DNA of 64,000 nucleotides from Raphanus sativus (Eukaryota; Streptophyta; Magnoliopsida; Brassicales; Brassicaceae): positions 20,731,407-20,795,406 of the forward strand of contig NC_079515.1 of the NCBI RefSeq assembly GCF_000801105.2, given 5' to 3'. Positions 20,793-33,476 of this stretch are shown here, piece after piece; positions within the stretch are counted from its first letter, which is position 1; the number at the start of each line of letters is the position of its first letter. The notes under the pieces were generated by a model, which saw nothing but the letters and a program-made list of their open reading frames with translations, made no database searches and was not told where the DNA came from. A program made the position numbers and the translations under genes.

Positions 20793-23572
20793 ATGAGTTT
20801 TACTGGAAATATTTTTTCTTCAAGAAGTTGGATGTATAAGTGAATCAATCAAATACCTGATGAATTTTCTGAAGAATTTTGTCAAGGTTATAAATTTTAT
20901 GACGTTTGCGATGAATCTGCCACTGTTTTTGGAGACTAAGAAGTTGTTTTGTCCATGTATTAAATGTAATAATGAAAATCTATATAAAGAAACAACAGTC
21001 CCTGGACATCTATATAACATGGGGTTTATGTGTAATTATTGGGTTTGGATTTCTCATTGGGAAGACTATGATATATTGAGCAAGATGCCTGAAGGAACTC
21101 TGAGAGATGATTCTCATTCAGAAGAAGTGAATCCTTATGTGGAGACGATTTCAGATGTTCAGAACATGGAAGAAGAAACTGATCTCAAAGAAAACAATTT
21201 ATAATATTTGGAGGCTTCAAAGCATCCAATATATGATGGATGTAAGAAAGACCTATTGAAATAATATTTGTCAAAAGATAACATCTCTCTGGATTCTTAC
21301 TATGATACAGAGAAGCTTATGCGTTCTCTGGGTTTGTCATACCACATGATTGATGTATGTCAAGATAATTGCATGTTTTTTGGGGGAAAGATGCTGAAAA
21401 TGAGGAAACTTGTCGATTCTGCGAAAAAGATAGATTTCGTCCAACTAAATGGCTTGGAAGAAAAAAGAGTCACGTATCACCAAATATTTTATCTGCCGAT
21501 ATCTGATAGGTTAAAAAGATTATTGTAACCGGTATATAAATATTATATCCCAAATGCGACTTGATTTGAAAGAGTATTGTAACCATGAAGATTTGCATTT
21601 AAGATATGATGGAAAGGCTCCAATCCCAGTTTTCAGATTACAAGCTAATGAGAAAAATACTTTGTTTTTACAATGGCTGAAAGAAGATGTTAAATTTTCA
21701 GATGAACCATACATCAAATATATCTGGTTGTGTTGATCTATATGGGGGAAAGTTAATGAAAAGTCATGACTGCCATGTTTTATGCAACTGTTACTTGCAA
21801 TTGCATTTGCTGAGTTGTTGGATAAATTTTGACATGAAGCTTTATCTGGTAATTATTAATTTATTGTTCTATAGTTAGTTAAACTAATGTTATTTTGTGA
21901 GAACACATGGCTTTGTTTTCTAAGTAGAATTCAGATTCTTTTTTATGTGAGAGTATTAATTTGTTTGATCTCCATGTTATACTATAGCTACGTAAACCGT
22001 TTACGTTTTTGTTGCTTTTTAAAATCTTATACTATAACTTATAGAATCCAATATTTATTTTTTACAAGTGTGAGTTCAGTTTTCAGGATATTTCGGCAAG
22101 AACTTTACATAAAGATGGTGTGGCGATGTTGGTCCTCTGAACTTTAGAGAATATATTGCCTCCATCATTTCTTAATGTTATGGAGCATTTACCAGTTCGT
22201 CTGCCACATGGAGCTCAACTTGGAGAAATGTGCAATTTAGATGGATGTACCCTTTCGAGCGTTACCATTTACCACCTCAAAAAGAAGAACAAAAATAAGG
22301 CTAAGGTAGAGGGCTCAATTGTGGAACAAATTGTGAATGAAGAAATTTAAATTTTTGTTCACATTATTTTTGAGTCGCAGATAAGAAAAACAGTCAAACA
22401 GAAGATCGACACTATGAAGGAGGTGATGATCGATGTACAGGCCAACTTGGCGATGTTCCAGATATGATTTACCAACATGTGAGAAGCTGCGGTAAAGCGA
22501 AGGATAAATGGTTTCAAATAAAAGCTTTCATTACGCACATACATATGTTTTGTTAAACCGGAAACAGTTAATACCATTTGAACGAAATGTAAGATCTAAA
22601 TTTACTTTAGCTTTTAACAAAAGAATTTTCTTAAAATTTTGGTCTTTCTAAAAGAGATTCATGTATAGGTTGTTTGATGAGAGAATGACTTCTGATCAAC
22701 CGGATATAAGTGACGAAAATCTTATCAAGCTTAAGGAAAATACTCTGCAAACTGGTTACTAAAACATGTAAGAAATAAGTAGTTCTTTTTTACAATAGCT
22801 AATTCATGTTAACATTTTTTTATGCTAAAGATGTTTGTATTTGATGGTGAAAACAAGTGGAGGACAATTATGTTGCTAAATCTTACCCAAAATGGTTGCA
22901 GTCCCTCACCCATGGTCCAATGGTAAAAGTAACTTCCTGGACAATTTATTTTTGAGGAAGTTACATATTTCACACATATGATCATGGAAAAGATAGAAAA
23001 ACTGCTAATTATGGAGTTTGTGAAATGTACATTATCTTCAGGATGGAGTGATGAGCCTGATTTTTATGGAATAATAAGAGATATTTTAGAACTCCATTAT
23101 CATGGATTAGTTGAGCTGAAAGTTATAGTTTTTTTTGTGGCTGGTATGATTCCACCAGTGGGATAGGTATAAGGAGAAACAACTCAAGCATCATCAATGT
23201 TAATGTCACAAAGCGCTATGGAAAAAATAATCATTTTAATTTGGCTTCACAAGCAGATCAAGTATGTTATGTTTGATATCCGTGGGTAATTCGGAAAATA
23301 GAACTACAATGGCAAGAAGCAATAGTGATATAACCAAGAGGAAAAGTTTTGGTTTTACTCAGTCTAAAAATGATTCTCCAATTATAAATGTCAATTATGT
23401 GGAAGTCGAGACGTTAACAAATCTACATTGTCAGGTTGAAGAGAGTATTTCAGTTATTTACAATCTATATACTGTATAACCTAAAAATGATGTGAATGAT
23501 AATGATGAATCTGGTTCAGATGATGAAGATGTAAATTCAGATATTGAAGTAACAGACCAAGACTCCGAGTAA
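20793..23572 (+). pseudogene. CACTA (En/Spm) TNP2-type transposase, decayed
   Basis: Fragments follow the family order. The first is a transposase-associated domain (SWMYK, PDEFSEEFCQGYKFYD, KLFCPCIKCNN, GHLYNMGFMCNYWVW) at 20820-21060. Then come FYLPISDRLKRLL (21488-21526) and a DUF4218-like block (MEHLPVRLPHGAQLG, KVEGSIVEQIVNEEI) at 22180-22350. A DUF4216-like block (NYGVCEMYI, DFYGIIRDILELHYHG) follows at 23010-23100, and an acidic tail ends DVNSDIEVTDQDSE at 23570. Stops and shifts are frequent, and the central catalytic part is hard to follow around 21900-22140. CACTACAA termini were not found at either edge. Non-functional. Confidence 0.83.
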
Positions 23573-24100
23573 ACTGGTCATCATTTTTATTTTATCTATA
23601 TTATTATAACTGAAGTACCTTGTAGTAATGTTTGGAAACATGAATACAATATAAATGAGAATGGTTTAGAAATATGGATAGTAGATAAAGTACTTCATCT
23701 TATTTACACATTTAGTCATTGCAGTTACAATAAATTAAATATTTTTGTATTTCTTTTTATTTACAGATTATACCACTGCATTTAAAATCAATTTAAATAA
23801 ATTAATTACTTTCTTTGTGGTGAAAATAAAAACATAAACTGAAATATATTCTATATATTATATTTTTTTAAATATGGTTTATCTTATTTAGTTTAGTCAA
23901 ATATAAAAATTTTGAGAGTTCAGTTTTGTTTCTTTGTCGTGGAAATAAAAATACAAAACTGAAATATATATTTTATATTATGTAAAAATAATTAAATATA
24001 TTATTAACTTATTTAGCTTTGTCAAATATAAAATTTTGAAAGTTCAATTTTTAAGAAAATAAAATATCATAAAATTAATAATAATTCAACAAAACTAATA
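23573..24100. other. AT-rich intergenic, no gene
   Basis: A duplicated pattern (ACTGAAATATAT with TTTAGTTTAGTCAAATATAAA) occurs twice, near 23835-23915 and 23955-24035. Nothing coding. Confidence 0.4.
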
Positions 24101-25344
24101 TCTATATTATTGAAATAGAAATACAAAATTGAAATAGCCCTCAAATTTTTCATTTTATTTACAATGGCAGGTCACTGAAATATTAAATGAAGCTATATTA
24201 AGGAGGTTTTATATTTTCCTTATTTAAATAATATATTTAAGTATTTAATGTCTTTTCCTAATTTACATAATATTTTTACTTAATCGAATGTTAAAAAAAA
24301 TAGATTTACTAATATACTCTGTATTAACATATTAATATTTTTCATTATCTATGGATAAGAAATAATAAAATAATAATTACACATCAAAATCAATTTAAAT
24401 AACATATAAAATGGAAAAATATTATAAGTCTACTTCGTAGGTTGTGTAACAAGTGCATAATGTCCACTAGAACGTCCGTGTATTTTATCACCAACCTGAT
24501 GAATTAATTTCAAGATACAGGGAAATAAAATATAAAATAATTTATTAATAAATTATTAGTATAACGCTTTCATGATATAAGTCCAATTAGTTATAAATAT
24601 TGGATTTTTATATACTAAACTGTGATACAATAGATGATTAAAATCACAAAATATAATTATTCAAATTAATAAATAAAAGTGTTATTTTGATATTTTATAT
24701 TAAAAATTATGTAATACATATTCATTTTCAAATAAATATATATATATATATATATTAATTTGAATAATTATATTTTGTGATTTTAATCATTAGTACATAT
24801 ATTATCATTAGTACAAAGAAAAAAATTAAAGTGAAAGCAAATATTTATACGCCCACGGGTCAAGTTATATAAATAAATAATAACAGCGCAAGATTAATTT
24901 TCTTTAACAAATTTATCTTAATTCCAAATATGTTTATATATTATAATTTTATTTTATTTTTTTAAGAGATGTTAAGATTTTGGAATTAGAAACAATTATG
25001 ACCCACCTCTATATTATTCTCCTCAGGTAGGGATGGTGGTAGTGTGCCTGAGAGATCAGTCTGTTATACTTTCCTAGGGATGCAAAAGCGCTTCTCTTTG
25101 TCCCTTAAGTAGAAGTTGGCTCCGCGTCCACCGAAAGTCGGTAACCTTCGTCACCGTCAGCATTTTAGTTAGGAAACTTCAAATTTATATGAAATTATTT
25201 ATTAAACTTTTAATTTTTATTATAACTACCAAATGAATTTTCATTCTAACATTATGTTTAAATATAATAAATATATCATTTAGTATAAACAAAAGCTAAA
25301 AACATAAAATAAATACTCACTTGGTTGGACGGGTAAAGATATAA
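24101..25344 (+). mobile_element. Non-autonomous Helitron, family B copy 1
   Basis: Starts TCTATATTATTGAAATAG after an A. Ends with a degenerate hairpin/CTRR-like end (GGACGGGTAAAGATATAA) before a T. Aligns with copy 2 (25678-28005 minus its nested insertion) over both ends. No Rep/helicase is encoded. Contains an (AT)n run at about 24737-24757 and a GC-richer block at 25018-25175 not present in copy 2. Confidence 0.72.
25018..25175. other. GC-richer block unique to Helitron B copy 1
   Basis: About 150 bp of non-AT-rich sequence (words GGGATGGTGGTAGTGTGCC, GGCTCCGCGTCCACCG) sits where copy 2 has none. It looks like captured or filler DNA. Short frames exist on both strands, but I do not recognise any product. 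Confidence 0.5.
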
Positions 25345-25677
25345 TTATAATTTGTATTAACGAATAAAGTCATGGATGTATTTGAATTTTTATGAGTTTG
25401 CGGGTCCAACATATAGTTAAAGTGTCTAAATGAGATTTTAAAAAATGCTACAAAGAATTTCAACCAGAAAAATAAGCACGCTAGAAACAAGATAATGAAG
25501 ATAAAATTATCAAATCATGTACATGTACTAAGAAATCAACAAATTTACATTCTCGATATTACACTCACAAAAAATAAGGCCAAAACATCAAATACAAAAA
25601 AAAATAGAAAAAAAATAAACAAACAAACAAACGAAAAGCCTCATTAACACTGCAAAGCAACACCACAAGTATAACAA
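25345..25677. other. Intergenic between Helitrons, A-rich
   Basis: Ends in A-rich low-complexity sequence (25585-25640). No gene. Confidence 0.4.
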
Positions 25678-27565
25678 TCTATATTATTAAAATAGAAGTA
25701 TACAATTGAATTAGCCCTAAAGTTTTCATTTTATTTACATGGCATGTCACTGAAGTATTAAATGAAACTATATTTAAGGAGGTTTTTTATTTTCCTTATT
25801 TAAATAATATATTTAACTATTTAATGTATTTTCCTATTTTAATAATATATTTACTTATTCGAATCTTAACAAAAATAGATTTACTAACAGATTTTTTATT
25901 AACATGTTAATAGTTTTCGATATCTATTAATAAGAAATAACTAGATTTTGTGCTTTCAAAGCGCGGATATTATTATGAAACATATTATTTGTTTGTAATT
26001 ATTGAATGTATTTATCTTAGCAAAAGTTTCTTTATAATAAATTCGACACATAGAATGTCTCAGGTAAACTATGTGTTTCTCTCGCTTTGTTTTATTCCCT
26101 CTCCAATCAATATATTTATTTGGTTTGTTGTTAAAATAAATTATTTTAGAACGCAACTGTACAATACTTTTACATTGATATTTTGTTTAAACATATTTAT
26201 TATTATACATTGATATTTATTTTTCATAATTAGTGTTATATATCTTAGATGTATCATAATATAAATAACAATATTCAAAAGACCTGGACCGAATCAGGTT
26301 ATATGGCTATTTTTGTTACAAATATCATGACCCGTTTTAGATACATTAGTTATTTAGATATTTTTAGGTTCCTATAAATCAGAACCGAATTCATCCAGAT
26401 CCAGAATGACCCAACTCAAAATTCACACATAAGTTTATATATTCAAGCACGGATATATTGAAAACATTTTTATAAGATGTTACATATATATATATAATAT
26501 ATATAGTTGTATTTTTCTTATATATATATTGAAAACATTTTTAATAATGATTATTGGAAAATATTTTAGTAAAAATAAATTTTTGAATATATGCTTATTT
26601 TAAATCAATTTTTGATATAAATCAATTTTTGATATAAATCAATTTTAAATTATTATTTTGATATTAAATATGTACATAAAATTTAAATTTTATGTTATGA
26701 TTATTTTAGACAAAACAATGTTTTTAGGTAATTAGATTAGTCAATTTTGTATATTTTAAAACTGATATACTTTTATCCATGTTTCAAAATTTTAATTTTT
26801 TGCATTAGTTTTCTATGAATTATTATTAGTTTATTATATTTTGTTTTTGCAAATTGAGCTCTTGAAATTTTATATTTGACTAAACTAAATAAGATAATAA
26901 TATTGTTTTTAAAAATTGTTTTATATAATATACTATTTATATTTGAGTTTGTGTTTTTATTTTCACAAGAATTGTAAATAAAAATAATTGTAAATATAGT
27001 GACATAATTGTAAATAAAAAAAATATATAATGAAGGTTGTTTAATTTATTGTAAAAAATTGCTAAATGTTTAAATAAAAAAATATTAAATATGTTATTCA
27101 TGTTTCTAATCAATTTGCATTTTTATTAATTTATGAAAAATACAATGGCTAAATTTGTAAATAAAATAAAGTACACATCTCTACTATCCATTTTTCCAAA
27201 CATATCTCATTTATTCTACTATTAATGTTTCCAAATATATCTCATTTATTATACTATCCTTACATCCAAACAATCAAATTGTGTACTTCAACTTTAATAA
27301 TATTAGATAAATTAAAAATCACACATCAAAATCAATTTATATAACATATAAATAAAAATGTAAAATAATTTATTCATAAATTATTAGTATAACACTTTCA
27401 TGAGATACGTCCAATTAAATTATATATATATATATATATTGGATTTCTTATATGAAAAAGTGTGATATAATTGACGATTAAAAGCACAAAATAAAATATT
27501 AAAATTAATAAATAAAATTGTTGTTTTAAAAATTTATATTAACAATTATGTAATACATATTAATT

Positions 27566-27598
<33 letters not shown>

Positions 27599-28005
27599 CA
27601 TTAGTATAAAGAGAAAAAATTAAAGTGAAAGCAAATATTTTTACGGCCACGAGTCAAGTTATAGAAATAAACAACAAAAGCACAAGATTATTTTTCTTTA
27701 AACAAATTTATTTAATTCCAAATATTTTTATATATTTTATGTATTTATAAATTTATTTTATTTGTTTTAAGGGATGCTAAGATTTTGGAATTGGAAAACA
27801 ATTATGACCACCTCTCTATTATTTTAATTATGAAATTTAAAATTTATATTAAAATATTTTATTAAAATTTTAATTTTATTAAAACTACAAAAAATTAATT
27901 TTCAATCTAAAATTATGTTTAAATATAAAAAATATACCACTTAGTATAAACAAAAGCTAAAAACAAAAACTAAATACCCGCCCAGTTAAGCGGGTGAAGA
28001 TATAG
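25678..28005 (+). mobile_element. Non-autonomous Helitron, family B copy 2, split by a nested Helitron
   Basis: Starts TCTATATTATTAAAATAG after an A, and ends with the hairpin CCCGCCCAGTTAAGCGGG followed by TGAAGATATAG before T. The halves 25678-25940 and 27308-28005 align to copy 1. Without the insertion it is about 961 bp. The shared 5' end also resembles the Helitron at 43926-44871. (AT)n runs occur at 27420-27440 and 27571-27597. Confidence 0.78.
25941..27307 (-). mobile_element. Nested Helitron inside Helitron B copy 2
   Basis: Minus orientation. Its 3' end is CTAG at the left edge, preceded (minus reading) by a hairpin around CCGCGCTTTGAAAGCACAA. Its 5' end is TCTAATATTATTAAAG at the right edge. 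It lies between A (25940) and T (27308), the Helitron target. Removing it restores GAAATAATAAA, as found uninterrupted in copy 1. It also holds an 18-bp tandem repeat at 26603-26648 (about 2.5 units). It encodes no transposase; open frames at 25950-26213 are AT-rich chance frames. Confidence 0.8.
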
Positions 28006-28361
28006 TAATAATATTAAAAGAGAATCATTTTTTCAAAAACAAATTACATAATAAGTTTGTTGCACCAATTCATTAATATTTTTTGGTTCCACATTTTTCT
28101 CTAACTATACAGCATTATTATTAATAGTGATATTAGTACATATACATTGAATACAACATCGGCAACTTAAGGCAATATTATTCTCCCCATCTATAACATA
28201 ATCTTTAAAAATCGCGTGTTCTGAATTTATATAGTTATAATTCTTTGAAAGTTTTCAAGTTTTTATTTAATAATTATATTTTTAGTTATTTTATGTTTTT
28301 ATAAAATTATTTAAACATTAAGTAACTCATATATATATATATCTATTTTTCAAATTTAAAT
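28006..28361. other. AT-rich intergenic, no gene
   Basis: Nothing recognised apart from a short (AT)n run near 28330. Confidence 0.4.
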
Positions 28362-28830
28362 TTTTTTTTTAATTGAATATCAAATTTATTGAGCAATATA
28401 AGGCACATTTACAAGAGTTATGTGTAAGCTATGCTAGGCTAAAGAAAACAAAGAATGAAAGAATGCAATGTAATAGGTTGGCACTTAATTGAGTTCAAAC
28501 CACCTTCTTAAGAGCCCAGCTAGCAGGTAACCATACGTAACGTTTTGGGATATGTGGTACCGAACCAATTTCCAGATCCTACAAGTGAGTTTATCCACTG
28601 AAACCAAGCCTCCTCCATGTTATCTAGAGCTCCTCTCCATCCCTATTTCATAAATGGCGCATTGAGAATTCAGCCTCAAAAGAATAGTGTCCAAACGAGT
28701 TTTATTAGGGTGCATAAGAACTGCTACACTTTCTTCCCAATCAGGCAAGATTGCTTGGCCGAGAATCCGTTCTGCGATGTTCATCCATATGCAGGGCTCT
28801 AACGACGGCTCCTTAAGCTTTCCTGCATTA
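28362..28830 (-). mobile_element. LINE (L1-type) 3' end with A tail
   Basis: On the minus strand, fragments match the C-terminus of Brassicaceae LINE ORF2 after the zf-RVT region: AERILGQAILPDWEESVAVL, LDTILLRLNSQCAIY, then HGGGLVSVDKLT and LAGLLRRWFELN. One stop replaces a residue after MERSSR. A 3' UTR of about 130 bp follows, ending with about 11 A (T run on plus at 28363-28373). The piece is 5'-truncated to about 470 bp; no target duplication could be made out. Confidence 0.7.
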
Positions 28831-30629
28831 AGAAGTCTTGTTAAGGGTTAATTAGTAAATAATATTATGAAGATGGTGCCTGATTTTTTTAGACAAGAGA
28901 ACTAGTTATTTTCATTGAAACTTTTTTTAAATTAACTATTCTAATTCGATTTAGTAGAAGATCTTTTTGATGTAAAAGAAAAATATATGATGAATATGGT
29001 TGGGGGTTCTTGGTTTGAGTTTAAACCGTCTGTGGAAACTTCTTCTAAATAAGTAAAATGTAGTATAATCTACTAATAATAAGAATCATGATTAATTCCA
29101 AAGGTTCTGAATTCCATTCTAACAAGTTGTGAAAATGTCACAAAAAGTTGCATCTTTCTATTAATATCTATGTACTCATACATTTTCAATTTGTAAAAGT
29201 CCTATGGTGGCAACTTTCTATTATTGTTATACATACCTATTTATTTTTAACAGTTCAACTTTTAAAGTGTTGTATACTTTACAACACAAACCTTCTCAGA
29301 TCTACTTAAACAATCTTGGGTCAAAATTTTAAACACAAAAAATTGAATGTCCGGCGTATCACACATGACGTGACCAAATGAGTCGTCTCCTACACTGTTA
29401 TGAATCTCGCTGATCATAATGTTGAAAGGTTTTTCTTATTTTATTCATACTTTGTTTTATGAAAGGTCATGTAATTTCACAAAAATATTTACAATATTTA
29501 TACAAAGCTAATATTGATGTGAAAAGTTGCCTCTTTTTAAAAAAATTACATGAAAAGTTGTATTTATTAGTTTTTTAATATGAAAAGTTCTATTTACTGG
29601 TTGTGAGTTTTTTGTATGAAAAGTTGCATTGATTGGTTATGTCTTTTCAATCTATATGTATATTGTTTCTTCTGCAATTCGCTTTATGTCTTTAGTTTAG
29701 GTTTTGTCTCTGATTATGATACGTGACGTGATTTTCTCTATAAGAACTCGGTCAAAATAACCAAAAATGTTATTGCAAAACCTTAAAAATAAACGCCCCA
29801 AAGAATACAGAAAATACGACACCGGAGAACGTAGAAGAATGGTTTAAATGAGGCTTCTCAGTTGAAAACATATCGTATTAAAGATTTTCTTTAAGCAAAA
29901 AAAAATTGTATTAAAGGTTTTAAATACCATCGCCTTAGAATTGAATATGTTTTTTAAGAAAAAATTGTTAGGATGCATTTTTCTGTTACTGTGGCCGCAT
30001 TAACAATTGACCAATTAAATCACTAGTGCATAGGAGGTCTTGCATGTCTCGTACTAACCAACAAACTCTTTGTCGATAGGAGCCCATGAAAAGTGTTACA
30101 CTAACTTTTCTTACGCAAACCAAACTCCAAATATTCCTCCCGAATCCAACAGTCATCGTCGTCGGTGGTAAACCTTGTATGTCATGTCCCAAGCCGTCGA
30201 TGTTACCAGTTCCGTCTTAAACAATTTAATAACTTTGGGCAAAACATAAAATATGGACCTTTCTACAGACATTTTTGTCTAGCCTTTTCTCGTTGTATTG
30301 TCTTTAAAAAAGTTGAACCACAGGAACCTTTTGATATTAAAAGAATTTTTTATAGAAAATGGATTTTTATATGAAAATTAGGTTTTAAAAACGGGAAAAT
30401 TGGAAATCGAGAACCATAAATATTTTTTTATTGCCTTTGTATTAGGTTCAATTTATTATAGACCATTTTATTATAATTTCACCAACTATATGATCAATTA
30501 ACATAGTGAAATAAGATTTTATAACCCATAAAATAATACTAAAATTTTTGTGGACCTATGGATCCATGGCAAATGCCTATGTTACCATGGGTAAGAGCCG
30601 GTACTGGATGTTACTGCCGTGCTATCTCA
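28831..30629. other. Intergenic, no gene recognised
   Basis: A degenerate GAAAAGTTG(C/T)AT word recurs at 29140-29640. A minus open frame at 29986-30192 (68 codons, GLPPTTMTVGFGRN...) is less AT-rich and could be a decayed exon, but I cannot assign it. Confidence 0.35.
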
Positions 30630-30637
30630 GTTTCTAG

Positions 30638-31156
30638 CAGTAGCGGATCTATATAGGTGGGTACGGGGGCACGTGTCCCCTACTAATTATCTAAAATTTT
30701 TGTTTAGACTGCAGTAAATTGTAGAATAGCTCAGTGGTGATTAGTGTACCCCCGTATTGCTCGCATGTGCTGTTCGATTCTCACACCTGCATTCTTTTAT
30801 TTTTCTAAGTGGATCCCATAGCACAAGAAACATCTTTTTCTACATAATCTGTTTTGTTCTTGCTCTTGTGCATTTAGTATGTTTTGGTATTAAAAAATAG
30901 TGATTTTTACACTTTTTTTTTCTTTGAAATAGTTCACAAATCATTACTTTGTTTAATTTTTATGTTGCAGTATTAAAATTTAACAACCTAAGTCCTTTCG
31001 TAGACAGATAGAATAACTAAAAGTATCCAAAAATCAATTTTAATTGCTTTAAATACAATAATATTATATTTAAAATTAAATAAATTATATAAAAATTATA
31101 TAATATATTTTGTAATATCGTGCCCCCAACCCAAAAAAATTCTGCATCCGCCACTA
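30638..31156. mobile_element. Non-autonomous hAT element (519 bp)
   Basis: Termini are CAGTAGCGGATC on the left and, inverted, TAGTGGCGGATGC on the right, the plant hAT end pattern. Both are followed inward by G-rich GGGGGCAC. It is flanked by an 8-bp duplication with one mismatch (GTTTCTAG 30630-30637; ATTTCTAG 31157-31164). It has no coding capacity. It shares GACTGCAGTAAA with repeat A (8520-8540, 48237-48250), where a similar CAGGGGCGGATC end occurs. Confidence 0.85.
30721..30797 (+). other. tRNA-like segment with A and B boxes inside the hAT element
   Basis: TAGCTCAGTGGT (30727-30738) fits the pol III A box. TGTTCGATTCT (30771-30781) fits the B box, at about tRNA spacing. An AGAAT/ATTCT pair near 30724 and 30793 could form part of an acceptor stem. 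No plausible full cloverleaf or anticodon could be drawn with confidence, so this is not called a tRNA gene. Confidence 0.5.
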
Positions 31157-31164
31157 ATTTCTAG

Positions 31165-31725
31165 CCGGAAAAAAAACTGAACTTTGTGTTTCTTTTTGAA
31201 AGAAAACATTCAACATGTCTTCTTCACTGTTTCAGTCACGTAGAATCGTTATAGATGGAAATGTGTGTTTTTATTCCTTACAAAATTTGCATTTCGGATC
31301 ATGTATGTTCTATAAACACATGATTCATGCCCTATATATTCATACATTTGGGCTATATAAAAATGTTTGACGATGTCATTGTAATCGGTAAATTTTGGTA
31401 TCTAGATTATTGCAATATAATTTAATTTGAGTGGATTACAATAATTTACAAAAGCATCCAATTTGACACCTTAGTGTATTTCTTCATGAGTGTATTTTCC
31501 CTTGGTTTGTTTCCAACTAGTGACATCGAATAATCAAAATTACTAATAACATATTATTCTTTCATCACATGCTGCTTGATACCGTGGTAAAAAGTTGTAT
31601 ACATATAACATATTAAAATATACAGCTTTCTAATTTGGTTGGTATAACAATCACTAAAATGAGTAAAAATATTGTTACTAATAAGGTAGTTGACAAATAG
31701 TTTTAGTTGAACAATAAATGATATA
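31165..31725. other. AT-rich intergenic, no gene
   Basis: Nothing recognised. Confidence 0.4.
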
Positions 31726-32690
31726 CTAGATTCTGATTCGCGCTTTGGAAGTGCGGGTTTCTTTGATTATAAATTGTTTTTTATATGAATTAGTACTTTG
31801 GAAATTTAATATTATTATGTTATAAAATCTTATAATAGAAAAAATATTATTATTATTTTAAGCCGTAATATCAAATAAGGAAATTTGTTTAAAAGTAGAT
31901 AATGTATCAATTAGTTTATTTGAGATTTTGTATATGTATTCTTGTATGACTCTCTCTTATGGATATGCCAGATCCAAAAAATGAATCAAAACTAATACAA
32001 AAATACAGGTTCAGGTCCTCGATATAACAAAACACCTATTGAGTTTTGTTTTTGGACATGTGGGTCTGTGTTCGAGTCCGGATACCTAAAGTATCCTATA
32101 TATTTTGTTATATTATGTATATTTGGGTATTTTAGATATTTTTCGGTATAACAAATATTTCTTTTAGTTTCCAATTTGAGTTTTGGTTATAGTTTCGGAT
32201 TTCAGAAATTTTTCAAATTCTTAAAATATGTTTTTGGTATTTTAATATTTTTTAATTAAAGCATAAATGTTGTACGTCTATATTGTGCATAAAATATGAT
32301 GTATAACAATACTGCATAACAACTATAATTTTAAGTGAAATTTAAAAAAAATGTATCACATGAATAAGTTTCCTTCTAGAGCGTCAGTTTTGGTTGTACA
32401 AAAGCAATACATTATTCATAATACCAAAAGCAAAAGAGAGTTACCTAAGTGATGCATGTGAGATATTTTTACTGCTAAGCTCTTTAATTTGTGTTGGTAA
32501 TTTTTTTTCAAAAAAATTAGTTTAGGATGTATGGAGTTATGGTCTTTTGGAATACAATGATTGATAAAAGATTAAAATTTTGTATGGTTAGAGTAATTAG
32601 TGGTAGGATAAAAAGGAAGTTATACATTGGTTCAACAATTTTTATAATAGATTTTTATTTTTATAATGGTTTTCTTTTTAATAGTGTAGA
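31726..32690 (-). mobile_element. Non-autonomous Helitron C with exchanger-gene trace
   Basis: The left edge is CTAG, with an inward hairpin around CGCGCTTTGGAAGTGCG (a minus-strand 3' end). The right edge is, inverted, TCTACACTATTAAAAAG (5' end). A (31725) and T (32691) flank it. Its right third (32340-32690) is an inverted copy of 33649-33990. Around 32359-32410 (plus strand) it reads FPSRASVLVVQKQY, the tail of the CHX fragment found in full at 33935-34120. Confidence 0.75.
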
Positions 32691-33476
32691 TATATGTATA
32701 TAAACTATTATATGATTATCTCTCGATATAATTTTTTGTTTGGTGACGTGTATTAACCGTAATATTAAAATTAGAACGAAAAACACTATAATTCACATAA
32801 AATAATAAGGGGTAATAATAATGTATTGTATATGGTAACTTTTTTTTTGTCGCCATATGGAAACTATCACGTAAAAAAAGGGTAATACTAAGGATATTCT
32901 TTTTTTTTGTGCAACATACTAAGGATATTCTAAGGATGTTAATGATGGTTGCACAAAAAAGAGGATATTAATGATATTCTAGTTCAGAATCGTGTATATG
33001 GTAATTATTAGGAGATATTTAGGGAGATTATTTAGTTGGTCTAGAAATACTAATCAATAGGTGCAATAACTTTGTTTAATTAGATTTTTTAAGACTCATT
33101 TCTTTTTAATAGTATAGATATATAACAATTGAATAGTTGTGCTTATTTTTATCATTCTCAAATTTATCTCTATAAATGCAATTATTTTATTTTATATGAG
33201 AAGATGTATTTGTTCAAAGATATTTTTCTTGCGAAAGATACATCCTTTAAGAATACTAAAAATGTTGCAAAATTGTATCCTTTCAACTTTGTAACATATG
33301 TGTTTCTTCAAAACAATTATAATCTTTTGTAAAATTTTATGTTATAACTATAGCATATATATTTTTTATAAAATGAGGGGTTCCTTTCCCAGTTTTGATA
33401 ATCAAACAAGCAATCGAAACTAATCTTTTATCATATTCTGAAGAAAATCTCGAAGTTATCATATTCAGAAGAAAAT
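32691..33476. other. Helitron remnants, no gene
   Basis: A further Helitron-type 5' end in minus orientation lies at 33101-33118 (inverted TCTATACTATTAAAAAG). Duplicated CTAAGGATATTCT words occur at 32891-32930. Open frame 33129-33332 is AT-rich chance. Confidence 0.45.

Noticed and set aside
25950..26213. 87-codon frame within the nested Helitron
   Set aside because: AT-rich sequence gives an Ile/Tyr/Phe-rich chance frame; Helitron ends explain the region.
29986..30192. 68-codon minus frame as a gene
   Set aside because: Less AT-rich than its surroundings but no recognised motif, no splice support, and repeats nearby.
30721..30797. tRNA gene
   Set aside because: A and B box matches are good, but D and T stems are imperfect and no anticodon arm could be drawn with confidence; kept only as a tRNA-like segment.
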